Below are positions 32,921-42,762 of a stretch of DNA of 64,000 nt, one piece after another. Origin of the DNA: Rhodopseudomonas sp. (lineage in GTDB: Bacteria; Pseudomonadota; Alphaproteobacteria; Rhizobiales; Xanthobacteraceae); contig NZ_JACABA010000002.1 in the NCBI RefSeq assembly GCF_013377015.1, forward strand, positions 124,001 through 188,000, written 5' to 3'. How positions within the stretch are numbered: the stretch's first letter is position 1; each line of letters begins with the position of its first letter. Made by a program: the position numbers and the translations under genes. Below the pieces are notes generated by a model. That model saw nothing but the letters and a program-made list of their open reading frames with translations, did no database searches and was not told where the DNA came from.

Positions 32921-34228
32921 TCATCCGACCTTGGCGAACACCACCTGGCGGACGTCGATGTTGCCGGACAGGAATCCCGCCTCGCAATAGGCCAGGTAAT
33001 ATTCCCACAGTCGCCGGAAGCGATCGTCGAAGCCGAGCGGCGTCAGCGTCGGCCAGGCGGCGCGGAAATTATCTCTCCAGGTTGCCAGCGTCTTGGCATA
33101 ATCTTGTCCGAAAATGTGCTCGCGAATGACAGGAACGCCGAATTTCGCGCCGAGCGATTTCAACACCGTCGGCGAAGGCAGCATGCCGCCCGGGAACACG
33201 TAGCGCTGGATGAAATCGACCTCGCGGCGATAGGCCTGAAAGAACTTGTCCTGGATGGTGATGGCCTGAATTCCCACCAGCCCGCCGGGCAGCAGCCGGT
33301 CGCGCAGCTGTGAGAAATAGGTCGGCCAGAACTCCTCTCCGACCGCCTCGATCATCTCGATCGAGGCGATGCGGTCGTATTGCCCGCGCTCGTCGCGGTA
33401 GTCCTGAAACTTGATCTGGACCCTGTCGGCGAGACCGGCCTCCTGCACGCGCTTCTGCGCGAAGTCGCGCTGCTCGGTGCTGATGGTGAGGCCGACCACG
33501 CTGGCGCCGCAATGCGTGGCGGCGTATTCGGCGAAGCCGCCCCAGCCGCAGCCGATCTCCAGCAGCTTGTGCCCCGGACGCAGGTCGATCGCTTCGGCCA
33601 ATCGCCGATACTTGTTGGTCTGCGCAGCCGTGAGGTCGTTGGTGTGATCCTCGAACAGCGCGGAGGAATAGGTCATGCTCGGGTCGAGCCAGGCCGAATA
33701 GAACGCATTGCCGATGTCGTAATGCGCGTAGATGTTGCGACGAGCCTGACTCTTGGTGTTGCGGTTGAACCAGTGCCGCACGATCTGGACGAAGCGCATC
33801 AGCGGATTGTCGCCGAGCATCGCCTGGATCAGTTCGTGATTGACGCAGAAAAGATAGAGGAACTGGGTCAGGTTGGGCGTGTCCCATTCGCCGTGCAGAT
33901 AGGCCTCGGCGATGCCGATATCGCCGCCATTGAGCAGGCGCGAGGCGAAGCCGTAGCCGTACAGCGTCATCGCCGCCGACGGGCCGGGCTCCTGACCGCC
34001 GAGCCTGACCCTGCGGCCATCGGGCAAAGTGACGTCGAGCGTGCCGCGGCGCAGCCGCGAGCCGAATGAGAACGCCAGCCGCACGATGCGCGGCAGATCC
34101 GCCAGTTCGGCGTCGACGTTTTCAGGCGTCAATGCGACGAGCGCCGGGTTCACTGAGCCGTCGAACAACATGTCTCCCTGTGCGGCGTGTTGGTAGGCCG
34201 GTCGAATGGCCTGTTGTTCGAACTTCAT
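32921..34228 (-). CDS. cfa: Cyclopropane-fatty-acyl-phospholipid synthase family methyltransferase
   Basis: The 435-residue protein has an N-terminal lipid-binding region and a class I methyltransferase domain with the SAM motif LLEIGCGWGGFAEYAA. Family marks include HYDIGNAFYSAWLDPSMTYS and the late PGGMLPSP segment. It should transfer methylene or methyl groups from SAM to unsaturated phospholipid acyl chains. Its start overlaps the DUF1365 stop (ATGA), and an FAD oxidoreductase lies one gene further up. In this three-gene setting it may make a modified fatty acid other than plain cyclopropane. Confidence 0.9.
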   Translation of the reverse strand: MKFEQQAIRPAYQHAAQGDMLFDGSVNPALVALTPENVDAELADLPRIVRLAFSFGSRLRRGTLDVTLPDGRRVRLGGQEPGPSAAMTLYGYGFASRLLNGGDIGIAEAYLHGEWDTPNLTQFLYLFCVNHELIQAMLGDNPLMRFVQIVRHWFNRNTKSQARRNIYAHYDIGNAFYSAWLDPSMTYSSALFEDHTNDLTAAQTNKYRRLAEAIDLRPGHKLLEIGCGWGGFAEYAATHCGASVVGLTISTEQRDFAQKRVQEAGLADRVQIKFQDYRDERGQYDRIASIEMIEAVGEEFWPTYFSQLRDRLLPGGLVGIQAITIQDKFFQAYRREVDFIQRYVFPGGMLPSPTVLKSLGAKFGVPVIREHIFGQDYAKTLATWRDNFRAAWPTLTPLGFDDRFRRLWEYYLAYCEAGFLSGNIDVRQVVFAKVG

Positions 34229-35124
34229 TGGACTAGAACACCTTTCCGAGAACCAGGTTTCGGCCCCGCCGCCGACAATGTCGTCTCACTCGACTGCTCA
34301 GTCTTAGCATACTCATCTTGTCGATCGGTCATGGAGTTTGGCGGCGGGCGCGGCACCAGTCGTGCGCCCTTGATCCACAGCCGCAGCGCCTCCCAGTGGA
34401 TCGCCGCCATGATCTTCAGCGTCACCAGCGGCAGCGACAGGAACGACCGCAACAGCGCCGCGGTGGTCAGGGCTTCGCGGCGGCCGTGGAAGGTCGCGGC
34501 GAGCAGCGGGCCGTCGCGGTCGGTTTCGAGAATCCGCAGCTTGACGTGATCGCCGGGCGGCGAAACGCGGAAGTGATAGCGCATTGCCATCTCGATGAAG
34601 GGTGACACGTAGAACAGCTTGTCCTGCTGCTGGCGGATGCCGGCAGCGCTGCTCTCATCCGGTCGCACCGGCAGCACGTAAGCGTGGATATCGCCGAAGG
34701 TGTTGCGCACCTCGTAGATCACCAACGCCAGTTCGCCGTTGGCGATGTAGCAGAAATAGGCCGACAGCGGGTTGAAGGTGTAGCCGAGCAGTCGTGGGTA
34801 ACACAGCAGCAGTACGCGGCCGCCGGCGAGATCGATGCCATGCGCGGCGGCGCAGCGCTGAGCGTAGTCGCGCAGCGACGAGCCGTCGCGCGGTCCGTGG
34901 TCGGATTGGCGGAAGCTGTACAGCGCCGCGCGGTCGACGCCGAACAGCGGCGACAGCCGATCGGCGTCGTCGAGCCGGCCGAGATCGATCAGCAGGCTCA
35001 TCACCCGGTAGCTGAAGCGATGGCCCATCGGTTTGAGCCGCGCATGCATGACGTCGCCGAAATACAAAGCGGCGGCGGCCGGGTTGCCGGCCGTCGCGGA
35101 CGCGATGTCGACGGGATGTGGCAT
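34225..35124 (-). CDS. DUF1365 family protein
   Basis: The 299-residue protein matches DUF1365: ALYFGDVMHARLKPMGHRFSYRV near the start, then LLCYPRLLGYTFNPLSAYFCY, YEVRNTFGDIH and KLFYVSPF. The biochemical role is not established. It is almost always found between a flavin amine-oxidase-like protein and a CFA-synthase-like methyltransferase, as here. The gap to the FAD gene is 2 nt and the overlap with the cfa-like gene is 4 nt, so the three form one operon for fatty-acid modification. Confidence 0.92.
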   Translation of the reverse strand: MPHPVDIASATAGNPAAAALYFGDVMHARLKPMGHRFSYRVMSLLIDLGRLDDADRLSPLFGVDRAALYSFRQSDHGPRDGSSLRDYAQRCAAAHGIDLAGGRVLLLCYPRLLGYTFNPLSAYFCYIANGELALVIYEVRNTFGDIHAYVLPVRPDESSAAGIRQQQDKLFYVSPFIEMAMRYHFRVSPPGDHVKLRILETDRDGPLLAATFHGRREALTTAALLRSFLSLPLVTLKIMAAIHWEALRLWIKGARLVPRPPPNSMTDRQDEYAKTEQSSETTLSAAGPKPGSRKGVLVQ

Positions 35125-35126
35125 GG

Positions 35127-36440
35127 CTACTCCGCGGCCTCAGCGAAGGCGGGCGGCGGTCCGCGCCACGGCACCGGGGCGCCAAGCGATTCAGCGACCG
35201 CCAGTCCGGATCGCAAACCGTCCTCGTGGAAGCCGTAGCCGGTCCAGGCGCCGCAGAACCAGGTGTTGCGCTGGCCCTGGATCTCGCCGAGCCGTTTCTG
35301 CGCGGCGAAGGCGGCGGCGGTGTAATGCGGATGCTCGAAGTGATAGCGGCCGAAGGTCAGCGCCGGGTTCGGCGCAAACGGCGGGTTCAGGCTGACGAAC
35401 AGCGGCTTGGCGTTGTCGATACCCTGCAGCCGGTTCATCCAATAGGTGACCGCGACATCGTTGATAGGCGCGCCGTCGCGGCGCCAACGCAGGAAATTCC
35501 ACGACGCCCAGGCATGCTTGCGCTTCGGCATCAGGCGCGGATCGCGATGCAGATAGACCAGGTTCGGCGCGTAGCCGATATCGCCAAGGATGGCGCGTTC
35601 GGTGTCGCTGGGGTCGGCCAGCATCGCCAGCGCCTGATCGCTGTGCGCGGCGATCACCACGTGATCGTAAGTGTCGCGGTGGCCCTGGCTGTCGCTTACC
35701 GTCACGCCCTCGGCGGAGCGCGCGACCGCGGTCACCGCGCAACCCAGCCGGAGCCGGTCCTTGTTGTCGGCGATCAGCTTCTCGACATAGCGTTGACTGC
35801 CACCTTTGACCGACCGCCACACCGGGCGCTCGTAATGCAGCAGGCGATGGTTGTTGAAGAAGGCGATGAAGTTTTCGGCCGGAAAGTCCAGAATCCGGTC
35901 CGCAGGCGCCGACCAGATCGCAGCGCCCATCGGCGCCAGATAGTCGGTCAGCAGTCGTGGGGCGAATTTGCGCTGGGCGAAATAGTCGCCCAGCGTCAGC
36001 CCGGCAAGTCGCCCGGCGGCAAAGTCCTCCACGCTGCGCTCGTTGAAGGTGAGGATGTCCCGCAGCATCCGCAGATAGGACAGCGAGAACAGGTTGCGCG
36101 GCTGCGCAAACAGCCCCCTCGCGGTCTCGAACCAGTTCGATCCGCCGCCCTTCCACTCGAATCGCCCGGCATCGGCGGACACTGCGAAGCTCATGCAGCT
36201 TTCGATGGTTTCGACGCCGAGATGCGCGAACAGCGCGGTCAGGTCGGGATAATTGTGCTCATTGTAGACGATAAACCCGATATCGACCGCGACCGCGGTG
36301 CCGTCGTAGTCGACTGTGACGGTATGGCTGTGGCCGCCGGGCCGCAGCTCGCGCTCATAGATCGTTACGGAATAACGCTTCGACAAAGCCCAAGCGGCGG
36401 CATTGCCTGCGATTCCCGTTCCGATCACTGCGACGCGCAT
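35127..36440 (-). CDS. FAD-dependent amine-oxidase-like oxidoreductase
   Basis: The 437-residue flavoprotein has the dinucleotide motif MRVAVIGTGIAGNAAAW at its start and the second FAD strand YERELRPGGHSHTV. Near the end CGAWTGYGFHEDGLRSG closes the FAD site. It belongs to the NAD(P)-binding/amine-oxidase-like group that pairs with DUF1365 and CFA-like methyltransferases. A relative of this set takes part in furan fatty acid synthesis in other alphaproteobacteria, as I recall. The ATG at 36440 puts the FAD motif at the N-terminus; the open frame from 36563 is too long for the family. It is the first gene of the operon. Confidence 0.9.
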   Translation of the reverse strand: MRVAVIGTGIAGNAAAWALSKRYSVTIYERELRPGGHSHTVTVDYDGTAVAVDIGFIVYNEHNYPDLTALFAHLGVETIESCMSFAVSADAGRFEWKGGGSNWFETARGLFAQPRNLFSLSYLRMLRDILTFNERSVEDFAAGRLAGLTLGDYFAQRKFAPRLLTDYLAPMGAAIWSAPADRILDFPAENFIAFFNNHRLLHYERPVWRSVKGGSQRYVEKLIADNKDRLRLGCAVTAVARSAEGVTVSDSQGHRDTYDHVVIAAHSDQALAMLADPSDTERAILGDIGYAPNLVYLHRDPRLMPKRKHAWASWNFLRWRRDGAPINDVAVTYWMNRLQGIDNAKPLFVSLNPPFAPNPALTFGRYHFEHPHYTAAAFAAQKRLGEIQGQRNTWFCGAWTGYGFHEDGLRSGLAVAESLGAPVPWRGPPPAFAEAAE

Positions 36441-36869
36441 TCCCAGCCCCCGTACCCCATTGGTTCCCGAGTTACGCGGCGCCGCCGGAGAAGTTTCAGC
36501 ACGGCTAGCAGCGCTTTTCGGAACAACGGGCCAAGCCGATCCGCTGTTGGCGAAAATCGACATGAAATCTTGGTAAGATTCGTCGCATTCGCCGATCGCG
36601 TCAAGTCAGAGAAACGCCTGTCAAATAAGGCGATCCGCACCGTCCGCGGCGCACCTTCGGTAATTCTGACGCGGGGCCGCGGAGGCTGTCAAACCCGACA
36701 TGCCCCTGTGCGCCGCTCATTCCGGCCGCTACAATAGGGGCCTGATTGCAAGAAAGCGCTCTGCTGTGGACGTGTCGCAACTGACTCGCGGAATATATCG
36801 TGCGGCATGGAACTCGGGGGCGAGAGCCGTGCGGCGGTTGGTCGCGCGGTGCGCCGGAATGCCGCGGGC
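36441..36869. promoter_or_regulatory. Divergent intergenic region between the FAD operon and the RND operon
   Basis: About 430 nt without a recognisable gene. For the minus-strand operon a TTGACG (36604-36599) and GAATCT (36581-36576) pair lies 17 nt apart, which is a possible housekeeping promoter. I see no clear operator for the efflux genes. Confidence 0.3.
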
Positions 36870-38318
36870 ATGAGCGCCACACTTCGTTACCTTGGAGCTT
36901 CGGTCAGGATCGTGGCTGCCCTCGCGGTTGCCGCCGCGACCGGCGGCTGCATTCTGACCAGCGACCTGCCAAACCCCGCGCTCGATGTCCCGGATGGCTA
37001 CAAGGCGGCGCGCCTGACCGCGGCCGAGGCGCCGCCGACGCTGGACTGGTGGCGCGGCTTCCGCTCCCCCGAGCTGACTGCGCTGATGGAAGAGGCGCAG
37101 ACCGTCAATCTCGACATCGCGGCGGCGACCGCGCGAATCATCCAGGCCGACGCCCAGGCGCGGATCGCGGGCGCGGCGTTGCTGCCCAGTCTCAGCACTG
37201 GCGACCAGGTGACGCGCTCGAAAAGCTCTGGGTCGAGCGGTAGCCTCACCAGCAGCTCCGGCCGCGAATTCACCACCTATTCGTCGTCGCTCAGCGCCAG
37301 CTATGAAATCGACTTCTGGGGCAAGAATCGCGACGCCGCGCAGGCCGCGGAGGAACTGTCTACCGCCAACCGGTTCGACCGTGACGTCGTGGCGCTGACG
37401 GCCATGGCCAGCGTCGCCAACGCCTATTTCCAGGTGCTGGCCGCGCAGGACCGGATCCGGACCGCGGAGCGCAACATCGCCAGCGCGCGGCGGATCCTCG
37501 ACGCCATCAAGCAGCGGCTCGCCGCCGGCACCGGCAGCGATCTCGACGTCGCGCAGCAGGAAAGCGTGCTGGCCAATCAGCGCGCCGCGGTGCCGCCGCT
37601 GCGCCAGACGCTGGCGCAGAACCTCAACGCGCTGGCGACGCTGGTGGCGCGGCCGCCGGAGCGCGTCCGCGTTCTCGGCGGTTCGCTGAACCGGATCGCA
37701 TCGCCGCGCGTCACCCCGGGGCTGCCGTCGGAACTGTTGACGCAGCGTCCCGACATCAGGCGTCAGGAAGCACAGCTTGCACTCGCCACGGCGAATGTCG
37801 GCAGCGCCCGGGCACAGTTCTTTCCGAGCATCCAGTTGACCGGGCAGGGCGGCTATCAAAGCGCGGCACTGGCCGCGCTGTTTACCCCGCATGCGGCGTT
37901 TTACAGCCTTGCCGCTGGCCTGACCCAGCCGATTTTCGACGGCGGCCGGATTCTCGGCAACTTCGAATACAACAAGGCCCGGCAGGACGAATTGCTGCAG
38001 ACCTACCGCAAGACGGTGGTGTCCGCCTTTGCCGACGTCGACACCGCACTGGAGTCGATCCGCCAGAACACCGAGCGGCTGCGGCTGCAGCGTGACGTGG
38101 TGTCGTCCTCGCGGCGCGCGTTCGATCTTGCCGAACAGAAATTACGCGCCGGAACGGCCGACATCGTAACTGTGCTAAACACCCAATTGACGCTGTTTCA
38201 GGCCGAAGATTCGTTGATCCAGACCCAGCTGTCGCGGCTTCTGGCGATCGTTAGTTTGTATCAGGCGCTGGGGGGCGGTTGGGAGCCGAGGATGGAGAAG
38301 CCGGTCAATGCTCTTTAA
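36870..38318 (+). CDS. RND efflux outer-membrane factor lipoprotein (OprM/NodT family)
   Basis: The 482-residue TolC-like channel has a lipoprotein signal ending TGGC (cysteine at about 27) when started at the ATG at 36870. The ATG at 36807 is in frame but pushes the signal inward. Family marks are LDWWRGFRSPELTALMEEAQ, LSASYEIDFWGKNRDA, LLTQRPDIRRQEAQL and the closing LYQALGGGWE. It forms the trimeric exit duct for the adaptor and pumps encoded just downstream; it overlaps the adaptor gene by 11 nt. Confidence 0.92.
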   Translation: MSATLRYLGASVRIVAALAVAAATGGCILTSDLPNPALDVPDGYKAARLTAAEAPPTLDWWRGFRSPELTALMEEAQTVNLDIAAATARIIQADAQARIAGAALLPSLSTGDQVTRSKSSGSSGSLTSSSGREFTTYSSSLSASYEIDFWGKNRDAAQAAEELSTANRFDRDVVALTAMASVANAYFQVLAAQDRIRTAERNIASARRILDAIKQRLAAGTGSDLDVAQQESVLANQRAAVPPLRQTLAQNLNALATLVARPPERVRVLGGSLNRIASPRVTPGLPSELLTQRPDIRRQEAQLALATANVGSARAQFFPSIQLTGQGGYQSAALAALFTPHAAFYSLAAGLTQPIFDGGRILGNFEYNKARQDELLQTYRKTVVSAFADVDTALESIRQNTERLRLQRDVVSSSRRAFDLAEQKLRAGTADIVTVLNTQLTLFQAEDSLIQTQLSRLLAIVSLYQALGGGWEPRMEKPVNAL

Positions 38319-39627
38319 GCCGGATAAGAATGAAGCCGCGAACACCGGCGGCGTCGCCCGCGTCGCTTCGCGTGTGCGGCGAAGGACGGTGTCGCTGGCG
38401 GTGACGGCGGTGATCCTCGGCGGCCTCGGCTATCTCGGCTGGCAGGCATTCCAGAACAAGCAGACCGCCAGCCGGGAGCGCCCGAATCTGACGGTGCCGG
38501 TGCTCGCCGCGATCCCGAAGGTCGCCGACGTGCCGGTTTATCTCGATGGCGTCGGCTCGGTGCGCGCCTTGAACAACGTCACGGTGCGCGCCCAGGTCGA
38601 CGGCAAGCTGACGGCGATCAATTTCATCGAGGGCCAGGACGTCAAGGCCGGCGACGTGCTCGCCGAGATCGATCCGGCGATCTACAAGGCGCAATACGAC
38701 CAGGCGATGGCCAAGAAGGCGCAGGACGAAGCCCAACTCGCCAATGCGCGGATCGATCTGACGCGCTATCAGCAGCTCGCGGCGTCCAACGCCGGCTCCA
38801 AGCAGCAGGCCGATACCCAGCGGGCGAGCGTGGCGCAACTCGAGGCGCAGGTCCGCTCCGATCAGGCCGCGATCGACAACGCCGCCGCAACGCTCGGCTA
38901 CACCAAGGTGGTGGCGCCGATCTCGGGCCGTGCCGGGTTGCGGCAGGTCGATCAGGGCAACATCATCCGCGCCTCGGATGCCACCGGCCTTGTCGTGATC
39001 ACCCAGTTGCAGCCGATCGCCGTCCAGTTCAGCCTGCCGCAGCAGCAGATCGTCCGGGTCAACGCCGCCGCGGCGAAAGGCCCGCTCAGCGTCGACGTGT
39101 TCGGCAATGACGGCGTCACCGTGGTCGATCGCGGGACCCTGAAGGGCATCGACAACCAGGTCGATCAAACCACCGGCACCGTCAAGCTGAAGGCCGAGTT
39201 CCCTAACGCCAGCTTTCAGCTCTGGCCGGGGCAGTTCGTCAATGTGCGGCTGAAAGTGGAAACGCTGCCGCAGGCGCTGGTGGTTCCGACCTCGGCGGTG
39301 CAGCGCGGTCCCGCCGGCACCTTCAGCTACGTGATCGGCGAGGGCGACGTGGTGACGGCGCGCGCCGTCAAGGTGACGCAGCAGAATGAGACCGACGCGG
39401 TGATCGCCAGCGGTCTCGCGGCCACCGATCGCGTCGTCACCACCGGCTTCGCCAATCTGTCGGATGGCGCCAGGGTGGCGATCGGCAACAATGATCAGAC
39501 GCCGACCCCGGATCTCGCGCCGCGCAAGCGAACCAAGCGCGGCGAGGGCGATACCGGCCAGGGCGAGGGCGACGAAGGACCGTGGCGCGAAGGCGCCGCC
39601 GCAATGACGCCTCCAAGCGTCGGATAG
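38308..39627 (+). CDS. mdtA: RND efflux periplasmic adaptor (MdtA-like)
   Basis: The 439-residue membrane-fusion protein has an N-terminal anchor helix (VSLAVTAVILGGLGYLGW) and a lipoyl/barrel region (YLDGVGSVRALNNVTVRAQV then FIEGQDVKAGDVLAEID). A long coiled-coil hairpin (about 125-190) and beta-barrel domains with LWPGQFVNVRL follow. The C-terminal tail after residue 400 is charged and low-complexity. It bridges the two RND pumps and the outer-membrane factor. The order OMF-MFP-RND-RND in one operon fits an MdtABC-type system. Confidence 0.92.
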   Translation: MLFKPDKNEAANTGGVARVASRVRRRTVSLAVTAVILGGLGYLGWQAFQNKQTASRERPNLTVPVLAAIPKVADVPVYLDGVGSVRALNNVTVRAQVDGKLTAINFIEGQDVKAGDVLAEIDPAIYKAQYDQAMAKKAQDEAQLANARIDLTRYQQLAASNAGSKQQADTQRASVAQLEAQVRSDQAAIDNAAATLGYTKVVAPISGRAGLRQVDQGNIIRASDATGLVVITQLQPIAVQFSLPQQQIVRVNAAAAKGPLSVDVFGNDGVTVVDRGTLKGIDNQVDQTTGTVKLKAEFPNASFQLWPGQFVNVRLKVETLPQALVVPTSAVQRGPAGTFSYVIGEGDVVTARAVKVTQQNETDAVIASGLAATDRVVTTGFANLSDGARVAIGNNDQTPTPDLAPRKRTKRGEGDTGQGEGDEGPWREGAAAMTPPSVG

Positions 39628-39636
39628 GACGCCACC

Positions 39637-42600
39637 ATGAGCGTCTCGGAACCGTTCATTCGCCGCCCGGTCGCGACCTCGCTGCTGGGAATCGCGCTGC
39701 TGCTCGGCGGCCTGCTCGGCTATTGGGGGCTGCCGGTCTCGGCGCTGCCGCAGGTCGACTTTCCCACCGTTCAGGTCACGACCCAGCTGCCCGGCGCCAG
39801 CCCCGACGTGGTCGCATCCTTGATCACTGCGCCGCTGGAGCGCCAGCTCGGCCAGATCCCGTCACTGAGCGGGATGACCTCGACCAGTTCGTTCGGCGTC
39901 AGCCAGGTCTCGCTGCAATTCGACCTCAACCGCGACATCGACGGCGCCACCCAGGACGTGCAGGCCGCGATCAACGCCGCCGCCGGCATTCTGCCGAGGA
40001 ATCTGCCGTACCCGCCGACCTACGCAAAGGTAAACCCGGCCGATGCGCCGGTGCTGACGCTGGCGCTGACGTCGGAAACCAGTTCGCTGCGGGCGATGAG
40101 CGACATCGCCGATACGTTGCTGGCGCAGCGGCTGAGCCAGATCTCCGGAGTCGGCAAGGTGACGGTGCTCGGCGGGCTGAAGCCCGCGGTGCGGGTGCAG
40201 GCCGATCTGTCGCGGCTGGCCGCCTACGGCATCTCGATGGAGGATCTGCGCACCGCGATCGCCGGCGCCAATGTCTCCGGACCAAAGGGATCGCTCGACG
40301 GCAGCCAGCAGGCTTACACCATCGCCGCCAACGACCAGATCGCGGCGGCCGAGGCCTACCAGCCAATCATTATCGCCTATCGCAATGGCGCGCCGGTCAC
40401 GATCGGCGACGTCGCGGTGATCGTCGACGGGCTGGAGAACGACCGCACCGGAGGCTGGTACAACGGCACGCCGGCGGTGATCCTCGACATCCAGCGCCAG
40501 CCCGGCGCCAATGTGATCGAGGTGGTGCGCCAGATCCGCGACGAGATCCCCAAGGTGCAGCGCGCGATCCCTGCCGGGGTCAAGCTCACCGTGGTTAGCG
40601 ACCGCACCGTTACAATCCGGGCCTCGGTCCGCGACGTGCAGTTCACGCTAATTTTGAGCGTGGTCCTGGTGACGCTGGTGGTGCTGCTGTTCCTGCGCTC
40701 ATTGCGCGCCACCATCATCGCCGGCGTGGCGCTGCCGCTGTCGCTAATCACCTCGTTCGGCATCATGTATTTCGCCGGCTTCAGCCTCGACAATCTGTCG
40801 CTGATGGCGCTCACGATCGGCACCGGCTTCGTGGTCGACGACGCCATCGTGATGATCGAGAACATCGTTCGACATATGGAGGACGGCGAAAGCCCGATGC
40901 AGGCAGCGCTGTCCGGCGCCAGCGAGATCGGTTTCACCGTGATCTCGCTGACGGTGTCGCTGATTGCGGTGTTCATCCCGCTGCTTTTCATGTCCGGACT
41001 GGTCGGCCGGATGTTTCGCGAATTCGCGCTGACGCTGACCATCGCGGTGGTGACCTCGGCGATCGTGTCGCTGACGCTGACGCCGATGATGTGCTCGCGG
41101 CTTCTGAAACACGCCGGCGAGGAGCGACAGCTGCCGGGGCTCGCGACGGTGAGCGGCTGGATCGACCGCGGCGCCGAATTCTATCACCGCTCGCTGCTGT
41201 GGGTGTTGCAGCGCCAGCGCGCCACACTGGTGCTGACCTTCGTCACCGTCGCGGCGACGCTGGTCCTTTATGTGGTCGCGCCGAAGGGCTTTCTGCCGCT
41301 GCAGGACACCGCCTCGATCACCGCGGTGACGGAGGCAGGCCCCGGCGTCTCGTTCGCCGAGATGCAGGCGCGGCAGACCGAAACCGCCGACACCATCAAG
41401 GCCGACCCCGACGTCACCGGCGTGGTCTCGGTGATCGGCGCCGGCTCGGTCAATCCCACCACCAATGTCGGCCGGCTGGTGATGAATTTAAAGCCGCGCG
41501 GCGAACGCAAGGCAGATGTCTCCGAGGTGATCACGCGGCTGAAACAGCGGGTCGCGGCGATCCCCGGTATGACAGTTTACTTCCAGGCGGTGCAGGACGT
41601 CCAAATCAGCACGCAGTCCAGCCGCTCGCAGTATCAATACACGCTGACCGGCACCGATACCGCGCAAGTGGGGCTGTGGGCGAGCCGCCTGGTCGGCGAA
41701 TTGCGCCGCGATCCGTTGTTCCGCGACGTGTCGTCGGAAGCCCAGGACGGCGGCCTGCGCGCCGCGCTGGACATCAATCGTCAGCGTGCCGGTCAACTCG
41801 GCGTCAGCATCCAGGCGGTCAACGACACGCTGAACGACGCCTTTGCGCAGCGGCAGATCTCGACCATCTACGGCCAGGCCAACCAATACCGCGTGGTGCT
41901 GGAGGCGATGCCGGAATATCAGCGCGACCCGTCGGTGCTGTCGAAGCTCTATGTCCCCGGTACCGGCGGCGCGCAGGTGCCGATCTCCGCGGTGGCGACG
42001 ATGACCCGGACCACCGCGCCGCTGGCGATCTCGCATCAGGCGCAGTTTCCCTCGGTTTCGCTGAGCTTCAATCTGGCGCCGGACGCCGCGCTCGGCGACG
42101 CTGTAAAGGCGGTAACGGCGATCGAGCAACGGATCGGCATGCCGGGCAGCATCGTCGGCCAGTACAGCGGCGACGCCGCCGAATTCGCCAAATCGCTGGC
42201 CGGCCAGCCCTGGCTGATCCTCGCCGCATTGGTGACGATCTACATCGTGCTCGGCGTGCTGTATGAGAGCTACATCCATCCGATCACGATCTTGTCGACG
42301 CTGCCTTCGGCTGGCGTCGGCGCGATCCTGGCGCTGATGCTGTTCGGGCAGGATCTGTCGGTGATCGGGCTGATCGGCATCATCCTGTTGATGGGGATCG
42401 TCAAGAAGAACGCGATCATGATGATCGACTTCGCGCTCGAGGCCGAGCGCCACAAAGGGCTGTCGCCCTACGACGCCATCGTGCAGGCCTGCCTGCTGCG
42501 GTTTCGCCCGATCATGATGACGACGCTGGCGGCGCTGTTCGGCGCGCTGCCGCTGGCGGTCGAAAGCGGCACCGGCGCCGAATTGCGGTTTCCGCTGGGC

Positions 42601-42762
42601 ATCTCGATCGTCGGCGGCCTGTTGCTCAGCCAACTGTTGACGCTGTACACCACGCCGGTGATCTATCTGGCGCTCGACCGCATCAATCGCCGGGTCGAGA
42701 GGGCGCTGCCGCCGGTCGAGCCGGCGCCGCCGCTCGGCGGCGCGGCCGGGGAGGCGCCGTAA
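39637..42762 (+). CDS. mdtB: RND multidrug efflux pump subunit (MdtB-like)
   Basis: This 1,041-residue inner-membrane proton antiporter has the usual 12 helices and two large periplasmic loops. Marks are the start FIRRPVATSLLGIALLLGG, the porter-domain FPTVQVTTQLPGASPDVV and the proton-relay helix GTGFVVDDAIVMIENI. It also has the repeat-half helix IGIILLMGIVKKNAIMMIDFA and FRPIMMTTLAALFGALPLA. It pairs with the next gene as a hetero-trimer in MdtABC systems. It begins 9 nt after the adaptor and ends in a 1-nt overlap (TAATG) with the next pump. Confidence 0.94.
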   Translation: MSVSEPFIRRPVATSLLGIALLLGGLLGYWGLPVSALPQVDFPTVQVTTQLPGASPDVVASLITAPLERQLGQIPSLSGMTSTSSFGVSQVSLQFDLNRDIDGATQDVQAAINAAAGILPRNLPYPPTYAKVNPADAPVLTLALTSETSSLRAMSDIADTLLAQRLSQISGVGKVTVLGGLKPAVRVQADLSRLAAYGISMEDLRTAIAGANVSGPKGSLDGSQQAYTIAANDQIAAAEAYQPIIIAYRNGAPVTIGDVAVIVDGLENDRTGGWYNGTPAVILDIQRQPGANVIEVVRQIRDEIPKVQRAIPAGVKLTVVSDRTVTIRASVRDVQFTLILSVVLVTLVVLLFLRSLRATIIAGVALPLSLITSFGIMYFAGFSLDNLSLMALTIGTGFVVDDAIVMIENIVRHMEDGESPMQAALSGASEIGFTVISLTVSLIAVFIPLLFMSGLVGRMFREFALTLTIAVVTSAIVSLTLTPMMCSRLLKHAGEERQLPGLATVSGWIDRGAEFYHRSLLWVLQRQRATLVLTFVTVAATLVLYVVAPKGFLPLQDTASITAVTEAGPGVSFAEMQARQTETADTIKADPDVTGVVSVIGAGSVNPTTNVGRLVMNLKPRGERKADVSEVITRLKQRVAAIPGMTVYFQAVQDVQISTQSSRSQYQYTLTGTDTAQVGLWASRLVGELRRDPLFRDVSSEAQDGGLRAALDINRQRAGQLGVSIQAVNDTLNDAFAQRQISTIYGQANQYRVVLEAMPEYQRDPSVLSKLYVPGTGGAQVPISAVATMTRTTAPLAISHQAQFPSVSLSFNLAPDAALGDAVKAVTAIEQRIGMPGSIVGQYSGDAAEFAKSLAGQPWLILAALVTIYIVLGVLYESYIHPITILSTLPSAGVGAILALMLFGQDLSVIGLIGIILLMGIVKKNAIMMIDFALEAERHKGLSPYDAIVQACLLRFRPIMMTTLAALFGALPLAVESGTGAELRFPLGISIVGGLLLSQLLTLYTTPVIYLALDRINRRVERALPPVEPAPPLGGAAGEAP

